Made by a program: the position numbers and the translations under genes
Assembly: GCF_032191775.1 (NCBI RefSeq)
Contig: NZ_CP132507.1
Location: 273,001-337,000 of the forward strand
Length of the DNA: 64,000 nt
Source: Rhodoferax mekongensis
GTDB lineage: Bacteria > Pseudomonadota > Gammaproteobacteria > Burkholderiales > Burkholderiaceae_C
Direction: 5' to 3'
Shown here: piece by piece, positions 48,982-59,239 of the stretch
Position numbering within the stretch: the first letter of the stretch is position 1
How the letters are laid out: each line of letters starts with the position of its first letter
Notes under the pieces: model-generated
What the model saw: only the letters and a program-made list of their open reading frames with translations
Told to the model about the DNA's origin: nothing
Databases searched by the model: none

Positions 48982-48991
48982 GGTCACCTCC

Positions 48992-49270
48992 TTATTTCTT
49001 CTGGACTTTTTTGTCCGCAGGGTGACCCTTGAAAGTACGTGTGAGCGCGAACTCACCCAACTTGTGGCCAACCATTTGATCGGTGATATAGACAGGCACG
49101 TGCTGCTTGCCGTTGTGAACGGCGATGGTCAAGCCGATGAACTCGGGCAGGATCATGGAGCGACGGGACCAAGTCTTAATCGGCTTCTTGTCCTTGGTTG
49201 CCACGGCCTTTTCGGTCTTGGCAATCAGGTGATGGTCGACGAAAGGACCTTTTTTCAGTGAACGAGTCAT
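48992..49270 (-). CDS. rpsS: Ribosomal protein S19 (uS19)
   Basis: A 92-residue head protein: [18 protein letters not shown], the family core [16 protein letters not shown] and [12 protein letters not shown]. Confidence 0.97.
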   Translation of the reverse strand: MTRSLKKGPFVDHHLIAKTEKAVATKDKKPIKTWSRRSMILPEFIGLTIAVHNGKQHVPVYITDQMVGHKLGEFALTRTFKGHPADKKVQKK

Positions 49271-49281
49271 TTACCTACCCC

Positions 49282-50106
49282 TTACTTCTTGCGACGCGAC
49301 ACGATCATGACCTGCGTGCGCTTGTTGTTACGGGTACGGTAGCCCTTGGTCAGATTACCCCAAGGATCGACTGCATGACGGCCTTCACCGGTCTTGCCTT
49401 CACCACCACCGTGCGGGTGGTCAACAGGGTTCATCACCACACCACGGACGGTTGGGCGAATACCCATCCAACGCTTCACACCGGCCTTGCCCAACTGGCG
49501 CAGGCTGTGCTCTTCGTTGGCCACTTGACCGATGGTCGCGCGGCAGTCGATGTGGATCTTGCGGACTTCACCGGAACGCACACGCACTTGGGCGTATGTG
49601 CCTTCACGAGCCAACAGTGTGGCGGAAGTACCGGCAGAGCGGATGATCTGAGCGCCCTTGCCCACTTGCAACTCTACGCAATGGATGATGGAACCCACTG
49701 GAATGTTGCGGATAGGCAATGTATTGCCAACGCGGATAGGAGCTTCGGAACCGTTTTGAATGGTTGCGCCGACTTCCAAGCCACGTGGGGCGATGATGTA
49801 CTTGCGTTCGCCGTCTGCATAGCACACCAATGCGATGTGTGCGGACCGGTTGGGATCGTACTCAATGCGTTCGACTTTCGCGGGGATGCCATCCTTGTTA
49901 CGGACGAAATCCACTACGCGGTAGTGATGCTTGTGACCACCACCCTTGTGACGGGTAGTGATGTGGCCGTTGTTGTTACGGCCGGCTTGCTGGAACTGGG
50001 GTTCCAACAAAGCTGCATGAGGCGCACCCTTGTACAGGTGGTCACGCGAAATCTTCACCACGCCACGACGGCCTGGGGAAGTTGGTTTCATTTTAATGAC
50101 AGCCAT
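49282..50106 (-). CDS. rplB: Ribosomal protein L2 (uL2)
   Basis: A 274-residue protein at the peptidyl-transferase centre, with [33 protein letters not shown] and the catalytic-site His region [14 protein letters not shown]. Confidence 0.98.
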   Translation of the reverse strand: MAVIKMKPTSPGRRGVVKISRDHLYKGAPHAALLEPQFQQAGRNNNGHITTRHKGGGHKHHYRVVDFVRNKDGIPAKVERIEYDPNRSAHIALVCYADGERKYIIAPRGLEVGATIQNGSEAPIRVGNTLPIRNIPVGSIIHCVELQVGKGAQIIRSAGTSATLLAREGTYAQVRVRSGEVRKIHIDCRATIGQVANEEHSLRQLGKAGVKRWMGIRPTVRGVVMNPVDHPHGGGEGKTGEGRHAVDPWGNLTKGYRTRNNKRTQVMIVSRRKK

Positions 50107-50108
50107 GA

Positions 50109-50435
50109 TTACGCAGCCTCCCCGCCGAGGTTCAGCTCTTGACCGGGCTTCAGGGTCACATAGGCTTTGCGAACGTTGTCGCGACGGCCAACAGACTTAC
50201 CGAAACGCTTGGTCTTGCCCTTGGTGTTCACCACAGAAACGCCTTTTACCTCGACCTTGAACATCAATTCCACTGCGGCCTTGATTTCATACTTGGTAGC
50301 GTCTTGCAGCACCTTGAAAGTCACAGCATTGCTCTTTTCAGCAACCATGGTGGCCTTTTCGGACACGATGGGAGCGACGAGCACTTGCATCAAACGACCT
50401 TCATCGAATTTGGTCAGATTGGGACCGTGGCTCAT
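50109..50435 (-). CDS. rplW: Ribosomal protein L23 (uL23)
   Basis: A 108-residue exit-site protein that docks trigger factor and [41 protein letters not shown]. The ATG overlaps the rplD stop by four bases. Confidence 0.97.
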   Translation of the reverse strand: MSHGPNLTKFDEGRLMQVLVAPIVSEKATMVAEKSNAVTFKVLQDATKYEIKAAVELMFKVEVKGVSVVNTKGKTKRFGKSVGRRDNVRKAYVTLKPGQELNLGGEAA

Positions 50436-51052
50436 GCAAACATCTCCTTGAGTGTGTCCATGGCAGCCTTAGTCACCAACACCTTGCGGTAGTGGACCAA
50501 AGACAGGGGGTCAGCATAACGGGGCTCAACCACCAGAACATTCACCAGGTTACGGGATGCCAGATACAGGTTCTCATCAACCTCATCAGCGATCACCAAA
50601 ACGGATTCCAAATTCATTGCCTTGAACTTTGCAGCCAAGGCCTTGGTCTTGGGCGACTCCACTTTCAGGGAATCCACCACGGCCAAACGGCCTTCGCGCA
50701 CCAGCTGAGACAAGATGGATGCCATACCTGCACGGTACATCTTCTTGTTGATCTTCTGGCCGAAGTTTTCATCAGGCATGTTCGGGAAAATACGACCGCC
50801 GCCACGCCACAGTGGCGAGGATGTCATACCAGCGCGAGCGCGACCGGTTCCTTTTTGCTTGAAAGGCTTCTTGGTGCTGTGCTTGACTTGTTCACGGTCT
50901 TTTTGGGCACGTGTACCTTGACGGGCGTTAGCCTGGAAGGCCACAACCACTTGGTGCACCAAATCTTCGTTGTAGTCACGACCGAATACAGCTTCAGGAG
51001 CGTCGTATTTGGAAGTTGCCTGACCTTGTTCATTCAGGAGTTCGACTTGCAT
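50432..51052 (-). CDS. rplD: Ribosomal protein L4 (uL4)
   Basis: A 206-residue tunnel protein, with [20 protein letters not shown] in its extended loop. The start overlaps the rplC stop by one base (TGATG). In E. coli L4 also represses the S10 operon through its leader. Confidence 0.97.
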   Translation of the reverse strand: MQVELLNEQGQATSKYDAPEAVFGRDYNEDLVHQVVVAFQANARQGTRAQKDREQVKHSTKKPFKQKGTGRARAGMTSSPLWRGGGRIFPNMPDENFGQKINKKMYRAGMASILSQLVREGRLAVVDSLKVESPKTKALAAKFKAMNLESVLVIADEVDENLYLASRNLVNVLVVEPRYADPLSLVHYRKVLVTKAAMDTLKEMFA

Positions 51053-51726
51053 CAGTTCGCTCCTTTAGAGGCTTTGGCTTTGACAGCTGGACGAACGGTC
51101 ACGAAACCACCCTTGGATCCGGGGATAGCACCCTTGATCAACAGGAGCTGGCGAGCTTCGTCAACACGGATAACGTCCAAATTTTGAGTCGTCACAGTGG
51201 CATCACCCAAATGACCAGTCATACGCTTTCCGGGGAAAACGCGACCTGGATCTTGAGCCATACCGATAGAGCCGGGCACATTGTGCGAGCGGCTGTTACC
51301 GTGGGATGCGCGCTGGGAAGACATGTTGTGGCGCTTGATGGTGCCAGCGTAGCCTTTACCAATCGAAGTACCCTGCACGTCCACTTTCTGACCCACTGTA
51401 AACACGTCGGTCACAGGCACAGTTGCGCCTGCTGCGTATTTCGCAGCGGACTCAGCAGTCACGCGGAATTCTTGGATGATTTCGCCGGCTTCGACACCAG
51501 CTTTGGCCAAGTGGCCAGCGACGGGCTTGGTGATACGCGAAGCTTTGCGCGCACCGAAAGTGACCTGCAAGGCCACATAGCCGTCGTTCTCTTGGGTTTT
51601 CACCTGTGTCACACGGTTGTTCGACACATCCACCACGGTAACGGGAACTGCGTCCCCGTCGTCCGTGAATAGACGCATCATGCCAACTTTGCGACCCAGC
51701 AACCCTAAGTGATTGCTAAGACTCAT
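51052..51726 (-). CDS. rplC: Ribosomal protein L3 (uL3)
   Basis: A 224-residue protein starting at 51726 ([20 protein letters not shown]) behind CGGAGA; the longer frame up to 51870 is rejected. The extended loop region [21 protein letters not shown] is intact. It begins its own transcription unit, not preceded directly by rpsJ. Confidence 0.97.
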   Translation of the reverse strand: MSLSNHLGLLGRKVGMMRLFTDDGDAVPVTVVDVSNNRVTQVKTQENDGYVALQVTFGARKASRITKPVAGHLAKAGVEAGEIIQEFRVTAESAAKYAAGATVPVTDVFTVGQKVDVQGTSIGKGYAGTIKRHNMSSQRASHGNSRSHNVPGSIGMAQDPGRVFPGKRMTGHLGDATVTTQNLDVIRVDEARQLLLIKGAIPGSKGGFVTVRPAVKAKASKGAN

Positions 51727-51821
51727 TGTTTTCTCCGTAACTTCCACCCACAGCAACTTCAATTGGCTGCTGTGTTTTGATGATGAAAGACTGTTAATAA
51801 AACTCAGCCCCAAAGCCATCG

Positions 51822-51870
51822 GCCTCGGAGCAGAGCCAGCGAGTATAGCCGAGGCTCGATTTTCGTGCAA
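51822..51870 (-). promoter_or_regulatory. Promoter of the rplC-rpsQ operon with overlapping dyad
   Basis: Minus strand TTGCAC (51865-51870), 17 bases, TATACT (51842-51847): a near-consensus sigma-70 promoter. The arms GCCTCGG (51822-51828) and CCGAGGC (51849-51855) are exact inverted copies spanning the -10 box and the predicted start, a place for a repressor or a 5' RNA structure. Confidence 0.75.
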
Positions 51871-51893
51871 GCCTCAACCCTCTCACATTATTT

Positions 51894-51915
51894 GCCCGGC
51901 ATTTTCACGCCGGGC
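51894..51915 (-). terminator. Hairpin after rpsJ
   Basis: GCCCGGC, eight bases, GCCGGGC just after the rpsJ stop (51924). It is a strong stem but lacks a T-run, being followed by AAATAA on the minus strand, so it may be a partial terminator or mRNA end stabiliser. Confidence 0.5.
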
Positions 51916-51923
51916 TGGTCTGC

Positions 51924-52238
51924 TTATTGCAGCTTGATTTCCACGTCCACGCCAGCAGGCAGGTCGAGCTTCATCAATGCATCCACGGTTTTATCCGTGG
52001 GATCCACGATGTCCATCAAACGCTGGTGGGTGCGGATTTCAAACTGGTCACGACTTGCCTTGTTCACGTGAGGTGAACGCAGAATGTCGAAGCGCTTCAT
52101 GCGTGTTGGCAAAGGCACGGGGCCTTTGACAATCGCGCCGGTGCGCTTAGCAGTGTCAACAATTTCAGCTGCCGATTGATCGATCAGCTTGTAGTCGAAC
52201 GCCTTCAGGCGAATGCGGATTTTTTGCTTGGCGGCCAT
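51924..52238 (-). CDS. rpsJ: Ribosomal protein S10 (uS10)
   Basis: A 104-residue protein of the 30S head, also NusE in antitermination: [47 protein letters not shown]. It follows tuf after 21 bases and is separated from rplC by 197 bases. Confidence 0.98.
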   Translation of the reverse strand: MAAKQKIRIRLKAFDYKLIDQSAAEIVDTAKRTGAIVKGPVPLPTRMKRFDILRSPHVNKASRDQFEIRTHQRLMDIVDPTDKTVDALMKLDLPAGVDVEIKLQ

Positions 52239-52259
52239 CGTAATTCCTTAATGTGCGAA

Positions 52260-53450
52260 TTACGCGATGATCTTGGCAACCACGCCAGCGCCCACGGTAC
52301 GACCACCTTCGCGAATAGCGAAACGCAGGCCTTCTTCCATGGCGATGGGGTTGATCAATTTCACAGTGATGGACACGTTGTCACCAGGCATCACCATTTC
52401 TTTGCCTTCAGGCAACTCGATCGCACCGGTCACGTCCGTGGTACGGAAGTAGAACTGGGGACGGTAGTTGTTGAAGAAAGGAGTGTGACGGCCGCCTTCG
52501 TCCTTGGACAGAACGTAGATTTCGCCGGTGAAGTGGGTGTGGGGCTTGATGGAGCCGGGCTTGCACAGCACTTGGCCGCGCTCGACGTCTTCACGCTTGG
52601 TGCCGCGCAACAGGATACCGACGTTGTCGCCAGCTTGACCTTGGTCGAGCAGCTTGCGGAACATTTCCACACCTGTGCAGGTGGTCTTCTGGGTGTCTTT
52701 GATACCGACGATTTCGATTTCTTCGCCGACCTTGATGATGCCGCGCTCCACGCGACCTGTCACCACGGTACCACGACCGGAGATGGAGAACACGTCTTCC
52801 ACGGGCATCAGGAATGCGCCGTCGACTGCACGCTCAGGGGTGGGGATGTAGGTGTCCAGTGCGTCAGCCAGCTTCATGATGGCTTCTTCGCCCAGAGCGC
52901 CCTTGTCGCCTTCCATGGCCAACTTGGCGGAACCACGCACGATGGGAGTGTCGTCGCCGGGGAATTCGTACTTGGACAGGAGTTCGCGAACTTCCATTTC
53001 CACCAGTTCGAGCAATTCTTCGTCATCGACCATGTCGCACTTGTTCAGGAACACGATGATGTAAGGAACACCCACTTGGCGAGCCAACAGGATGTGCTCG
53101 CGGGTTTGTGGCATGGGGCCGTCAGCAGCGGAGCACACCAGAATAGCGCCGTCCATTTGGGCTGCGCCTGTGATCATGTTCTTCACATAGTCAGCGTGGC
53201 CGGGGCAGTCCACGTGAGCGTAGTGGCGGTTGGCGGTTTCGTATTCGACGTGAGCGGTGTTGATGGTAATACCGCGTGCTTTTTCTTCAGGAGCAGCGTC
53301 GATCTGGTCGTAAGCCTTGGCAGATCCGCCGAACTTGGCAGCCAACACGGTGGTGATAGCAGCTGTCAGGGTTGTCTTGCCGTGGTCCACGTGACCAATC
53401 GTGCCCACGTTCACGTGGGGCTTGGTACGGGTGAATTTTTCTTTTGCCAT
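52260..53450 (-). CDS. tuf: Elongation factor Tu
   Basis: A 396-residue GTPase that brings aminoacyl-tRNA to the ribosome. G1 GHVDHGKTT, the switch-[10 protein letters not shown]3 DCPGHADY, G4 NKCD and G5 GSAKLA are present, followed by the two beta-barrel domains. Only one copy is in the window; many relatives have a second elsewhere. Confidence 0.98.
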   Translation of the reverse strand: MAKEKFTRTKPHVNVGTIGHVDHGKTTLTAAITTVLAAKFGGSAKAYDQIDAAPEEKARGITINTAHVEYETANRHYAHVDCPGHADYVKNMITGAAQMDGAILVCSAADGPMPQTREHILLARQVGVPYIIVFLNKCDMVDDEELLELVEMEVRELLSKYEFPGDDTPIVRGSAKLAMEGDKGALGEEAIMKLADALDTYIPTPERAVDGAFLMPVEDVFSISGRGTVVTGRVERGIIKVGEEIEIVGIKDTQKTTCTGVEMFRKLLDQGQAGDNVGILLRGTKREDVERGQVLCKPGSIKPHTHFTGEIYVLSKDEGGRHTPFFNNYRPQFYFRTTDVTGAIELPEGKEMVMPGDNVSITVKLINPIAMEEGLRFAIREGGRTVGAGVVAKIIA

Positions 53451-53559
53451 GTTTCAAATCTCCAAAGAGCTAATCCCGTGTGTTGGTTTTACGTCTGCAC
53501 GATGTTGCTGGTTCGCCCCGCACGGGAACAGGGCGGCACACCGTCGCAGACAACAAAAA

Positions 53560-55662
53560 TTACTTGGCGCGAGCTGCCATGATGGCTTCAGACACGTTAC
53601 GTGGGGCTTCCGCGTAGTGCTTGAATTCCATCGTGTAGGTGGCGCGGCCTTGGGACATGGAACGCAGCGTGGTCGAATAACCAAACATTTCGGACAGTGG
53701 AACCTCCGCCTTGATGGCTTTGCCTCCACCCACCATGTCGTCCATACCCTGGACCATACCGCGGCGGGAAGACAAGTCACCCATCACGTTACCGGCATAG
53801 TCTTCAGGGGTCTCGACTTCCACGGCCATCATGGGCTCCAGAATCACGGGGTTTGCCTTGCGGCAAGCTTCCTTGAAGCCGAAGATAGCAGCCATCTTGA
53901 ACGCATTTTCGTTCGAGTCCACATCGTGGTAAGAACCGAATGTCAATGCGACCTTCACGTCAACCACGGGGTAGCCCGCCAGAACGCCCTGGTTCAAGGC
54001 TTCGATCACACCTTTTTCCACAGCTGGGATGTATTCACGAGGAACCACACCGCCCTTGATTTCGTCCAGGAACTCGAAACCCTTACCAGCTTCGTTAGGC
54101 TCCACGCGGAACACAACGTGGCCGTATTGACCCTTACCGCCGGACTGGCGCACGAACTTGCCTTCTACATCGGCAACGCCCTTGCGGATGGTTTCGCGGT
54201 AGGCCACCTGGGGCTTGCCGACATTCGCCTCCACGCCGAATTCGCGCTTCATGCGATCCACAATGATTTCAAGGTGCAGTTCACCTTGACCGCCGATGAT
54301 GGTCTGACCAGACTCTTCGTCGGTTTGCACACGGAAAGAAGGATCTTCTGCGGCCAAACGGCTCAGCGCGATACCCATCTTCTCTTGGTCAGCCTTGGAT
54401 TTGGGCTCGACGGCCTGGCGAATCACGGAGTCAGGAAACACCATGCGCTCGAGCGTGATCACAGAATTCGGATCACACAGAGTTTCTCCGGTCGTCACAT
54501 CCTTCAGGCCCACGCAAGCAGCGATGTCGCCCGCGCGGATTTCATCTACTTCTTCGCGGTTGTTGGCGTGCATCTGCACGATACGACCGATACGCTCCTT
54601 CTTGCCCCGCACAGCGTTGTACACGGTGTCGCCCTTCTTCAAGACGCCAGAGTAAACGCGAACGAAAGTCAACTGACCCACGAACGGGTCGGTCATCAAT
54701 TTGAATGCCAGCGCTGCGAACTTTTCATCGTCATCAGCCTTGCGGGTTGTTTCCTGCTCGTCTTCGTCGTATCCCTTGATCGCTTTCACATCCAAAGGAG
54801 AGGGCATGAGTTCAATCACGGCGTCCAACATGCGCTGAACACCCTTGTTTTTGAAAGCAGTTCCGCACAACATCGGCTGGATTTCTCCATTGATGGTGCG
54901 AGCGCGCAGACCCGCGGTGATTTCCTCTTCAGTGAGGTCACCTTCTTCGAGGTACTTATTCATCAGGTCTTCAGAAGCTTCGGCAGCAGCTTCCACCATC
55001 TTTTCACGCCACTCTTTGGCAGCTCCAACCAGATCAGCAGGGATGTCCTCAAATGTGAACTTCATGCCCTGGGAGGCTTCATCCCAGATGATGGCCTTCA
55101 TTTTGCGCAAGTCCACCACACCGGTGAAGTTTTCTTCAGCGCCAATCGGGATCACGATGGGCACAGGGTTGGCCTTGAGGCGCAACTTCATCTGGTCTAC
55201 GACTTTGAAGAAATTGGCACCGGTACGGTCCATCTTGTTCACGAATGCCAAACGTGGCACTTTGTACTTGTTAGCCTGACGCCATACGGTTTCAGACTGT
55301 GGCTGCACGCCACCCACTGCGCAATACACCATGCAAGCGCCGTCCAGCACGCGCATGGAACGCTCCACTTCAATCGTGAAATCCACGTGTCCTGGAGTGT
55401 CAATGATGTTGATGCGGTGAGCGGGGAAGGAGGAGTCCATGCCTTTCCAGAAGCATGTTGTAGCAGCAGAAGTAATCGTGATGCCACGCTCCTGCTCTTG
55501 CTCCATCCAGTCCATCGTGGCCGCGCCATCGTGCACTTCGCCGATTTTGTGGTTCACGCCGGTGTAGTAAAGAATACGCTCGGTCGTGGTTGTTTTGCCG
55601 GCGTCAATGTGCGCAGAAATACCGATATTGCGGTAGCGCTCAATGGGGGTAGTGCGAGCCAT
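53560..55662 (-). CDS. fusA: Elongation factor G
   Basis: A 700-residue translocase GTPase, start at 55662 ([20 protein letters not shown]) behind AAGGA. G1 [10 protein letters not shown]3 DTPGHVDF, G4 [10 protein letters not shown], and the long domains III-V ([38 protein letters not shown]). Part of the str operon with rpsL, rpsG and tuf. Confidence 0.98.
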   Translation of the reverse strand: MARTTPIERYRNIGISAHIDAGKTTTTERILYYTGVNHKIGEVHDGAATMDWMEQEQERGITITSAATTCFWKGMDSSFPAHRINIIDTPGHVDFTIEVERSMRVLDGACMVYCAVGGVQPQSETVWRQANKYKVPRLAFVNKMDRTGANFFKVVDQMKLRLKANPVPIVIPIGAEENFTGVVDLRKMKAIIWDEASQGMKFTFEDIPADLVGAAKEWREKMVEAAAEASEDLMNKYLEEGDLTEEEITAGLRARTINGEIQPMLCGTAFKNKGVQRMLDAVIELMPSPLDVKAIKGYDEDEQETTRKADDDEKFAALAFKLMTDPFVGQLTFVRVYSGVLKKGDTVYNAVRGKKERIGRIVQMHANNREEVDEIRAGDIAACVGLKDVTTGETLCDPNSVITLERMVFPDSVIRQAVEPKSKADQEKMGIALSRLAAEDPSFRVQTDEESGQTIIGGQGELHLEIIVDRMKREFGVEANVGKPQVAYRETIRKGVADVEGKFVRQSGGKGQYGHVVFRVEPNEAGKGFEFLDEIKGGVVPREYIPAVEKGVIEALNQGVLAGYPVVDVKVALTFGSYHDVDSNENAFKMAAIFGFKEACRKANPVILEPMMAVEVETPEDYAGNVMGDLSSRRGMVQGMDDMVGGGKAIKAEVPLSEMFGYSTTLRSMSQGRATYTMEFKHYAEAPRNVSEAIMAARAK

Positions 55663-55698
55663 GATGGATCCTTGGTTGATCAAATTCTTGAGGGGGTC

Positions 55699-55792
55699 TG
55701 CTGCACCATGCAGCAAGACAAACGACTTTCAGAGTATGGCCAGCCCACATGACAGCGCAATTGCGCTGCCAGGACCTGCCAAGCTCTGAAAG
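55699..55792. other. Nested palindromes between rpsG and fusA
   Basis: Three dyads in one gap: TGCTGCA-cca-TGCAGCA (55699-55715); CTTTCAGAG (55726-55734) with CTCTGAAAG (55784-55792); and inside these the perfect palindrome CAGCGCAATTGCGCTG (55753-55768). In mRNA they would stack into a branched hairpin ahead of fusA. Possible translational control or processing site. Confidence 0.65.
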
Positions 55793-55808
55793 CCGCGATT
55801 TCCGTTGC

Positions 55809-56282
55809 TTAGAAACGGAAGTGAGAGAAGGCCTTGTTGGCTTCAGCCATACGGTGCACTTCGTCACGCTTCTTCATGGCGCCACCGCGGCCTTCAGTAG
55901 CTTCCAACATTTCGTTGGCCAGACGCTGCGCCATGGACTTTTCACCACGCTTGCGGGCAGCTTCCTTGATCCAGCGCATGGACAAAGCCAAGCGACGGAC
56001 AGGACGCACTTCAACGGGCACCTGGTAGTTGGCACCACCCACGCGGCGGGACTTCACTTCCACCATGGGCTTGACGTTGTTGATAGCAACCGTAAAGGCT
56101 TCCAGAGGATCCTTGTCAGGGTGCTTCTTGCCGATCAGCTCCAGCGCGCCGTAAATGATGCGCTCTGCAACCGCTTTTTTGCCGCCTTCCATGATCACGT
56201 TCATGAATTTGGACAGCTCGACGTTGCCGAACTTGGGATCCGGCAGGATTTCACGTTTAGGGACTTCGCGACGACGTGGCAT
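55809..56282 (-). CDS. rpsG: Ribosomal protein S7 (uS7)
   Basis: A 157-residue head-assembly protein: [36 protein letters not shown] and the C-terminal helix [14 protein letters not shown]. In E. coli S7 represses translation of the str operon by binding the rpsL-rpsG gap. Confidence 0.97.
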   Translation of the reverse strand: MPRRREVPKREILPDPKFGNVELSKFMNVIMEGGKKAVAERIIYGALELIGKKHPDKDPLEAFTVAINNVKPMVEVKSRRVGGANYQVPVEVRPVRRLALSMRWIKEAARKRGEKSMAQRLANEMLEATEGRGGAMKKRDEVHRMAEANKAFSHFRF

Positions 56283-56444
56283 ATTTCACCTCATATTGCT
56301 TCAGTTGGCATCTTTTCAGACACCGCGAGAGTTATTCAAAACTCCCACTTACTCGACCCACACGGACAATTCCGGGCTTCGGGTCACTTCGCTGCACCTC
56401 GCGCCACGCGGGGAACAGCACCGAAAAATTCAAACCGGCAGGCT

Positions 56445-56822
56445 TTACTTGGCCTTGGGCTTCTTGGCACCGTACTTGGAACGGGCTTGCTTGCGGTCTT
56501 TCACGCCTTGCAAGTCCAAAGAACCGCGGACGATGTGGTAACGCACACCGGGCAAGTCCTTGACACGACCGCCGCGAACCAGCACCACGCTGTGTTCCTG
56601 CAGGTTGTGGCCTTCGCCGCCGATGTAAGAGATCACCTCAAAACCGTTGGTCAAGCGCACTTTGGCGACTTTACGCAGAGCGGAGTTAGGCTTTTTAGGA
56701 GTCGTGGTGTACACACGGGTGCACACACCGCGACGCTGCGGAGAGTTCTGCATAGCAGGGCTCTTCGACTTGATGGTCTCGACCTCACGGCCTTGACGCA
56801 CGAGTTGGTTAATGGTTGGCAT
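56445..56822 (-). CDS. rpsL: Ribosomal protein S12 (uS12)
   Basis: A 125-residue decoding-site protein: [34 protein letters not shown] with the wild-type streptomycin-sensitive Lys, and [12 protein letters not shown]. First gene of the str operon. Confidence 0.98.
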   Translation of the reverse strand: MPTINQLVRQGREVETIKSKSPAMQNSPQRRGVCTRVYTTTPKKPNSALRKVAKVRLTNGFEVISYIGGEGHNLQEHSVVLVRGGRVKDLPGVRYHIVRGSLDLQGVKDRKQARSKYGAKKPKAK

Positions 56823-56868
56823 TGAAAAACGTCCCTAAACGTTTGAATATTACGAAAACGTGAATCCC

Positions 56869-56921
56869 TTCGGAATTTCCGAAAAGCCTTCTAATGTAGC
56901 AGATCGAGGGTTTTCACGCAA
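56869..56921 (-). promoter_or_regulatory. Promoter of the str operon
   Basis: Minus strand TTGCGT (56916-56921), 17 bases, TACATT (56893-56898). Transcription would begin near 56886; the first bases form TTCGGAA-a-TTCCGAA (56869-56883), a tight 5' hairpin. Start lies about 64 bases before rpsL. Confidence 0.75.
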
Positions 56922-56935
56922 ACTGCTCGCGGCGA

Positions 56936-58120
56936 TCAGCGGATCCAGAGGCGTAAAGCGTCCCAAGCACGGCCGATGACCCCCGCCTGCTCCACGCCAT
57001 CGAGCGCCAATAGCGGCACTTCAGCCACCACCTGGTCGCCAGCACGCACCTTCAAGGTACCGAGCACCTGACCCTTGGCCACAGGCGCCACGATAGGCTC
57101 ATTGCGGACGACTTCAGTCTTGAGTTGAGCGGCGGTACCCGCAGGCACTGCCACGATCACACCCTGCGCACGGCCGGCCTTGACTTCGGAGTGGGTCCCT
57201 TTCCAGACCTTGGGGGTAACAACGGCGGCGCCGGCGTCATACAGCTTTACCGCTTCAAAAGCGGTGTAACCCCAGTTTAAGAGCTTCTGGGATTCGTTGG
57301 CACGGGCATTTTCACTCTCGGTTCCCAGCACGATGGACAGGAGTCGGCGGCTTCCCGTGGCGGCCGGAGTACCTGCAGGTGCGCCCGCCATTGCCAGCGC
57401 AGGGAAATCACGTTTGGCGGTGGCCACCAGGCAATAGCCGGCGGCATCCGTGTGGCCCGTCTTCAGACCGTCGACCGTGGGATCGCGAAACAACAAAAGG
57501 TTGCGGTTGCTGTCATTGGCAGCGGGTGTACCGGGATAGCGGTATTTCTTGATCGCGTAATAACCCACGTAGTCCGGGAAATCGCTCATGAGCCGCGTGG
57601 CGAGGATGCTGAGGTCACGGGCAGTCGTGATGTGGCCGGCCTCTGTCAAACCCTCCGGGTTTTTGTAACCGGTGTTTTTCATGCCCAACACCTTGGCTTG
57701 GTCGTTCATCATCTGGACGAAGCGCTCCAACGATCCACCCACGCCTTCGGCAAGCGCCATCGTGGCGTCATTGCCGCTTTGCACGATCATGCCTTTGATC
57801 AGATCTTCGACGGGCACCTGCATCTTGGGGTCGATGAACATGCGCGAGCCTGGCATCTTCCAGGCACGCTCACTGACGGGGAATGTCTGCTTCAAGTCGA
57901 TTTTTTTGGATCGCAACGCGTCGAACACGAGGTAAGCCGTCATCAACTTGGTGAGCGAGGCGGGCTCCACCGGCATATCCATGTCCTTGGATGCCAGGAT
58001 TTGGTTGGAAGTCACGTCCAGCAGCAAATAAGCACGGGCAGCCACTTCAGGAGGACGCGGAGCCTGTGCGGCAACGGCAAAGCTCAGGGCCGCCAAAACG
58101 GAGGCAATCAAGAATTTCAT
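56936..58120 (-). CDS. dacC: D-alanyl-D-alanine carboxypeptidase (PBP5/6 type)
   Basis: A 394-residue periplasmic enzyme with signal peptide (MKFLIASVLAALSFAVAAQA). It trims the last D-Ala from peptidoglycan side chains. The active-site motifs are SLTKLMT (SxxK), SGNDAT (SxN) and KTGHTDAAGYC (KTG). The C-terminal beta domain and amphipathic end (AWDALRLWIR) anchor it to the membrane. Whether it matches DacA or DacC in E. coli naming is uncertain. Confidence 0.92.
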   Translation of the reverse strand: MKFLIASVLAALSFAVAAQAPRPPEVAARAYLLLDVTSNQILASKDMDMPVEPASLTKLMTAYLVFDALRSKKIDLKQTFPVSERAWKMPGSRMFIDPKMQVPVEDLIKGMIVQSGNDATMALAEGVGGSLERFVQMMNDQAKVLGMKNTGYKNPEGLTEAGHITTARDLSILATRLMSDFPDYVGYYAIKKYRYPGTPAANDSNRNLLLFRDPTVDGLKTGHTDAAGYCLVATAKRDFPALAMAGAPAGTPAATGSRRLLSIVLGTESENARANESQKLLNWGYTAFEAVKLYDAGAAVVTPKVWKGTHSEVKAGRAQGVIVAVPAGTAAQLKTEVVRNEPIVAPVAKGQVLGTLKVRAGDQVVAEVPLLALDGVEQAGVIGRAWDALRLWIR

Positions 58121-58182
58121 AAGTCAGTCAAGTTGGGAATCAAAGAGAAAGAGGCGCGGGCCTTGCGGTCGAACCCGCAGAG

Positions 58183-58815
58183 TCAGGCCCGGAGATGACG
58201 CGCCACCAGGCTGCGCAACAAGGGCAATTGTCCATGAAAGAAGTGGCCGCCCCCAGGCACCACCATCACCGGCAGGCTTTGGGGACGGGCCCAGTGCATC
58301 ACATCAGCCAAGGGCACGGTGTCATCCTGCTCGCCGTGCAGCACCAGGGTGCGGTCGTGCAAGTCAGGCGCCACGGGCGCTACCTCGAAGCGGCTCGCCG
58401 CAGTGCCCACCAGCACAAGCTTGGCAAGGTCGCGCTCCGCCATGGCGGCCACCGCGTGGCTCGTTACAAACGCCCCGAAGGAAAATCCGGCCAGCGCGAG
58501 CGTCCCGTCTGGGGCGGCGTGCGCCACCACAGCCAGCATGTCTTGCAGTTCGCCAGTGCCGTTGTCGTAAGTGCCCTCACTGCCACCCACGCCTCGAAAA
58601 TTAAAGCGCACGGCACGCCACCCCGTCTGCACGAAGGCGCGCGCTACCGTCTGCACCACTTTGTTGTCCATGGTTCCGCCAAACAGCGGATGAGGGTGGG
58701 CAATCACCGCGGTACCGCACCAGGCCTGCGCAGGGATATCAACAGGCTCATCGATGAGCCCTTCCAGCACGCCGGATGGACCCGCGATCTGGAACTTTTG
58801 GGTAGAAGAATTCAT
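58183..58815 (-). CDS. Alpha/beta hydrolase, serine-aminopeptidase-like family
   Basis: A 210-residue compact hydrolase: oxyanion region VIAHPHPLFGGTMDNKVV, nucleophile motif AGFSFGAFVT (Ser), acid LHGEQDDTVPL (Asp) and His in GGGHFFHGQL. Members are small cytoplasmic esterases of unclear substrate. The ATG at 58815 is next to repeat copy 7. Confidence 0.85.
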   Translation of the reverse strand: MNSSTQKFQIAGPSGVLEGLIDEPVDIPAQAWCGTAVIAHPHPLFGGTMDNKVVQTVARAFVQTGWRAVRFNFRGVGGSEGTYDNGTGELQDMLAVVAHAAPDGTLALAGFSFGAFVTSHAVAAMAERDLAKLVLVGTAASRFEVAPVAPDLHDRTLVLHGEQDDTVPLADVMHWARPQSLPVMVVPGGGHFFHGQLPLLRSLVARHLRA

Positions 58816-58816
58816 T

Positions 58817-58875
58817 TGCTATGGATTCAGTAGCTGCTCGCGCACATTCGGCGGGCGCTACCGGCACTTTTTATT
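58817..58875. repeat. Dispersed hairpin repeat, copy 7
   Basis: TGCTATGGATTCAGTAGCTG, CTCGCGCACATTCGGCGGGC, GCTACCGGCACTTTTTATT, in the same orientation as copy 4. It lies between the end of the ferredoxin gene and the start of the hydrolase gene. Confidence 0.8.
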
Positions 58876-58879
58876 CAAA

Positions 58880-59230
58880 TCAGCGGCCGAGGTGGGCGGG
58901 CGTCAACAAGCGCTCCACCACTTTGCCGTTCTTCAGATGCGACTCGACAATTTCTTCAATGTCTTGGGCATCCACAAAGGTATACCAAACGGCCTCCGGA
59001 TACACCACCGCCACCGGGCCGGCTGCACAGCGGTCCAGACAACCCGCCTTGTTGACCCGCACTTGGCCAGGGCCGGACAAACCGGCTTCTTTGACGAGCT
59101 GCTTGCAAAGGTCAAAACCCTCTTGGGCATTGTGGTGTGCACAGCAGTCTTCCCCGTTTTTGCGCTCATTGAGGCAGAAGAAGATGTGGCGCTCGTAGTA
59201 AGAGGTGGTGGTTTGTGTGGTGTCGGTCAT
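58880..59230 (-). CDS. [2Fe-2S] thioredoxin-like ferredoxin
   Basis: A 116-residue protein of the Shethna-type ferredoxin family. Four likely ligands: Cys in FFCLNERKNGEDCC and in GCLDRCAAGPVAVV. Conserved QVRVNKAGCLDRC and the helix IEEIVESHLKNGK follow. Such proteins transfer electrons or have been proposed as cluster carriers. The gap to vanZ is nine bases. Confidence 0.88.
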   Translation of the reverse strand: MTDTTQTTTSYYERHIFFCLNERKNGEDCCAHHNAQEGFDLCKQLVKEAGLSGPGQVRVNKAGCLDRCAAGPVAVVYPEAVWYTFVDAQDIEEIVESHLKNGKVVERLLTPAHLGR

Positions 59231-59239
59231 GGCGGGATT

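Noticed and set aside
53401..55752. Very long open frame (783 codons) on the plus strand opposite fusA and tuf
   Set aside because: It mirrors highly biased codons of two strongly conserved genes on the other strand, is full of His and Phe runs, and has no recognisable domain.
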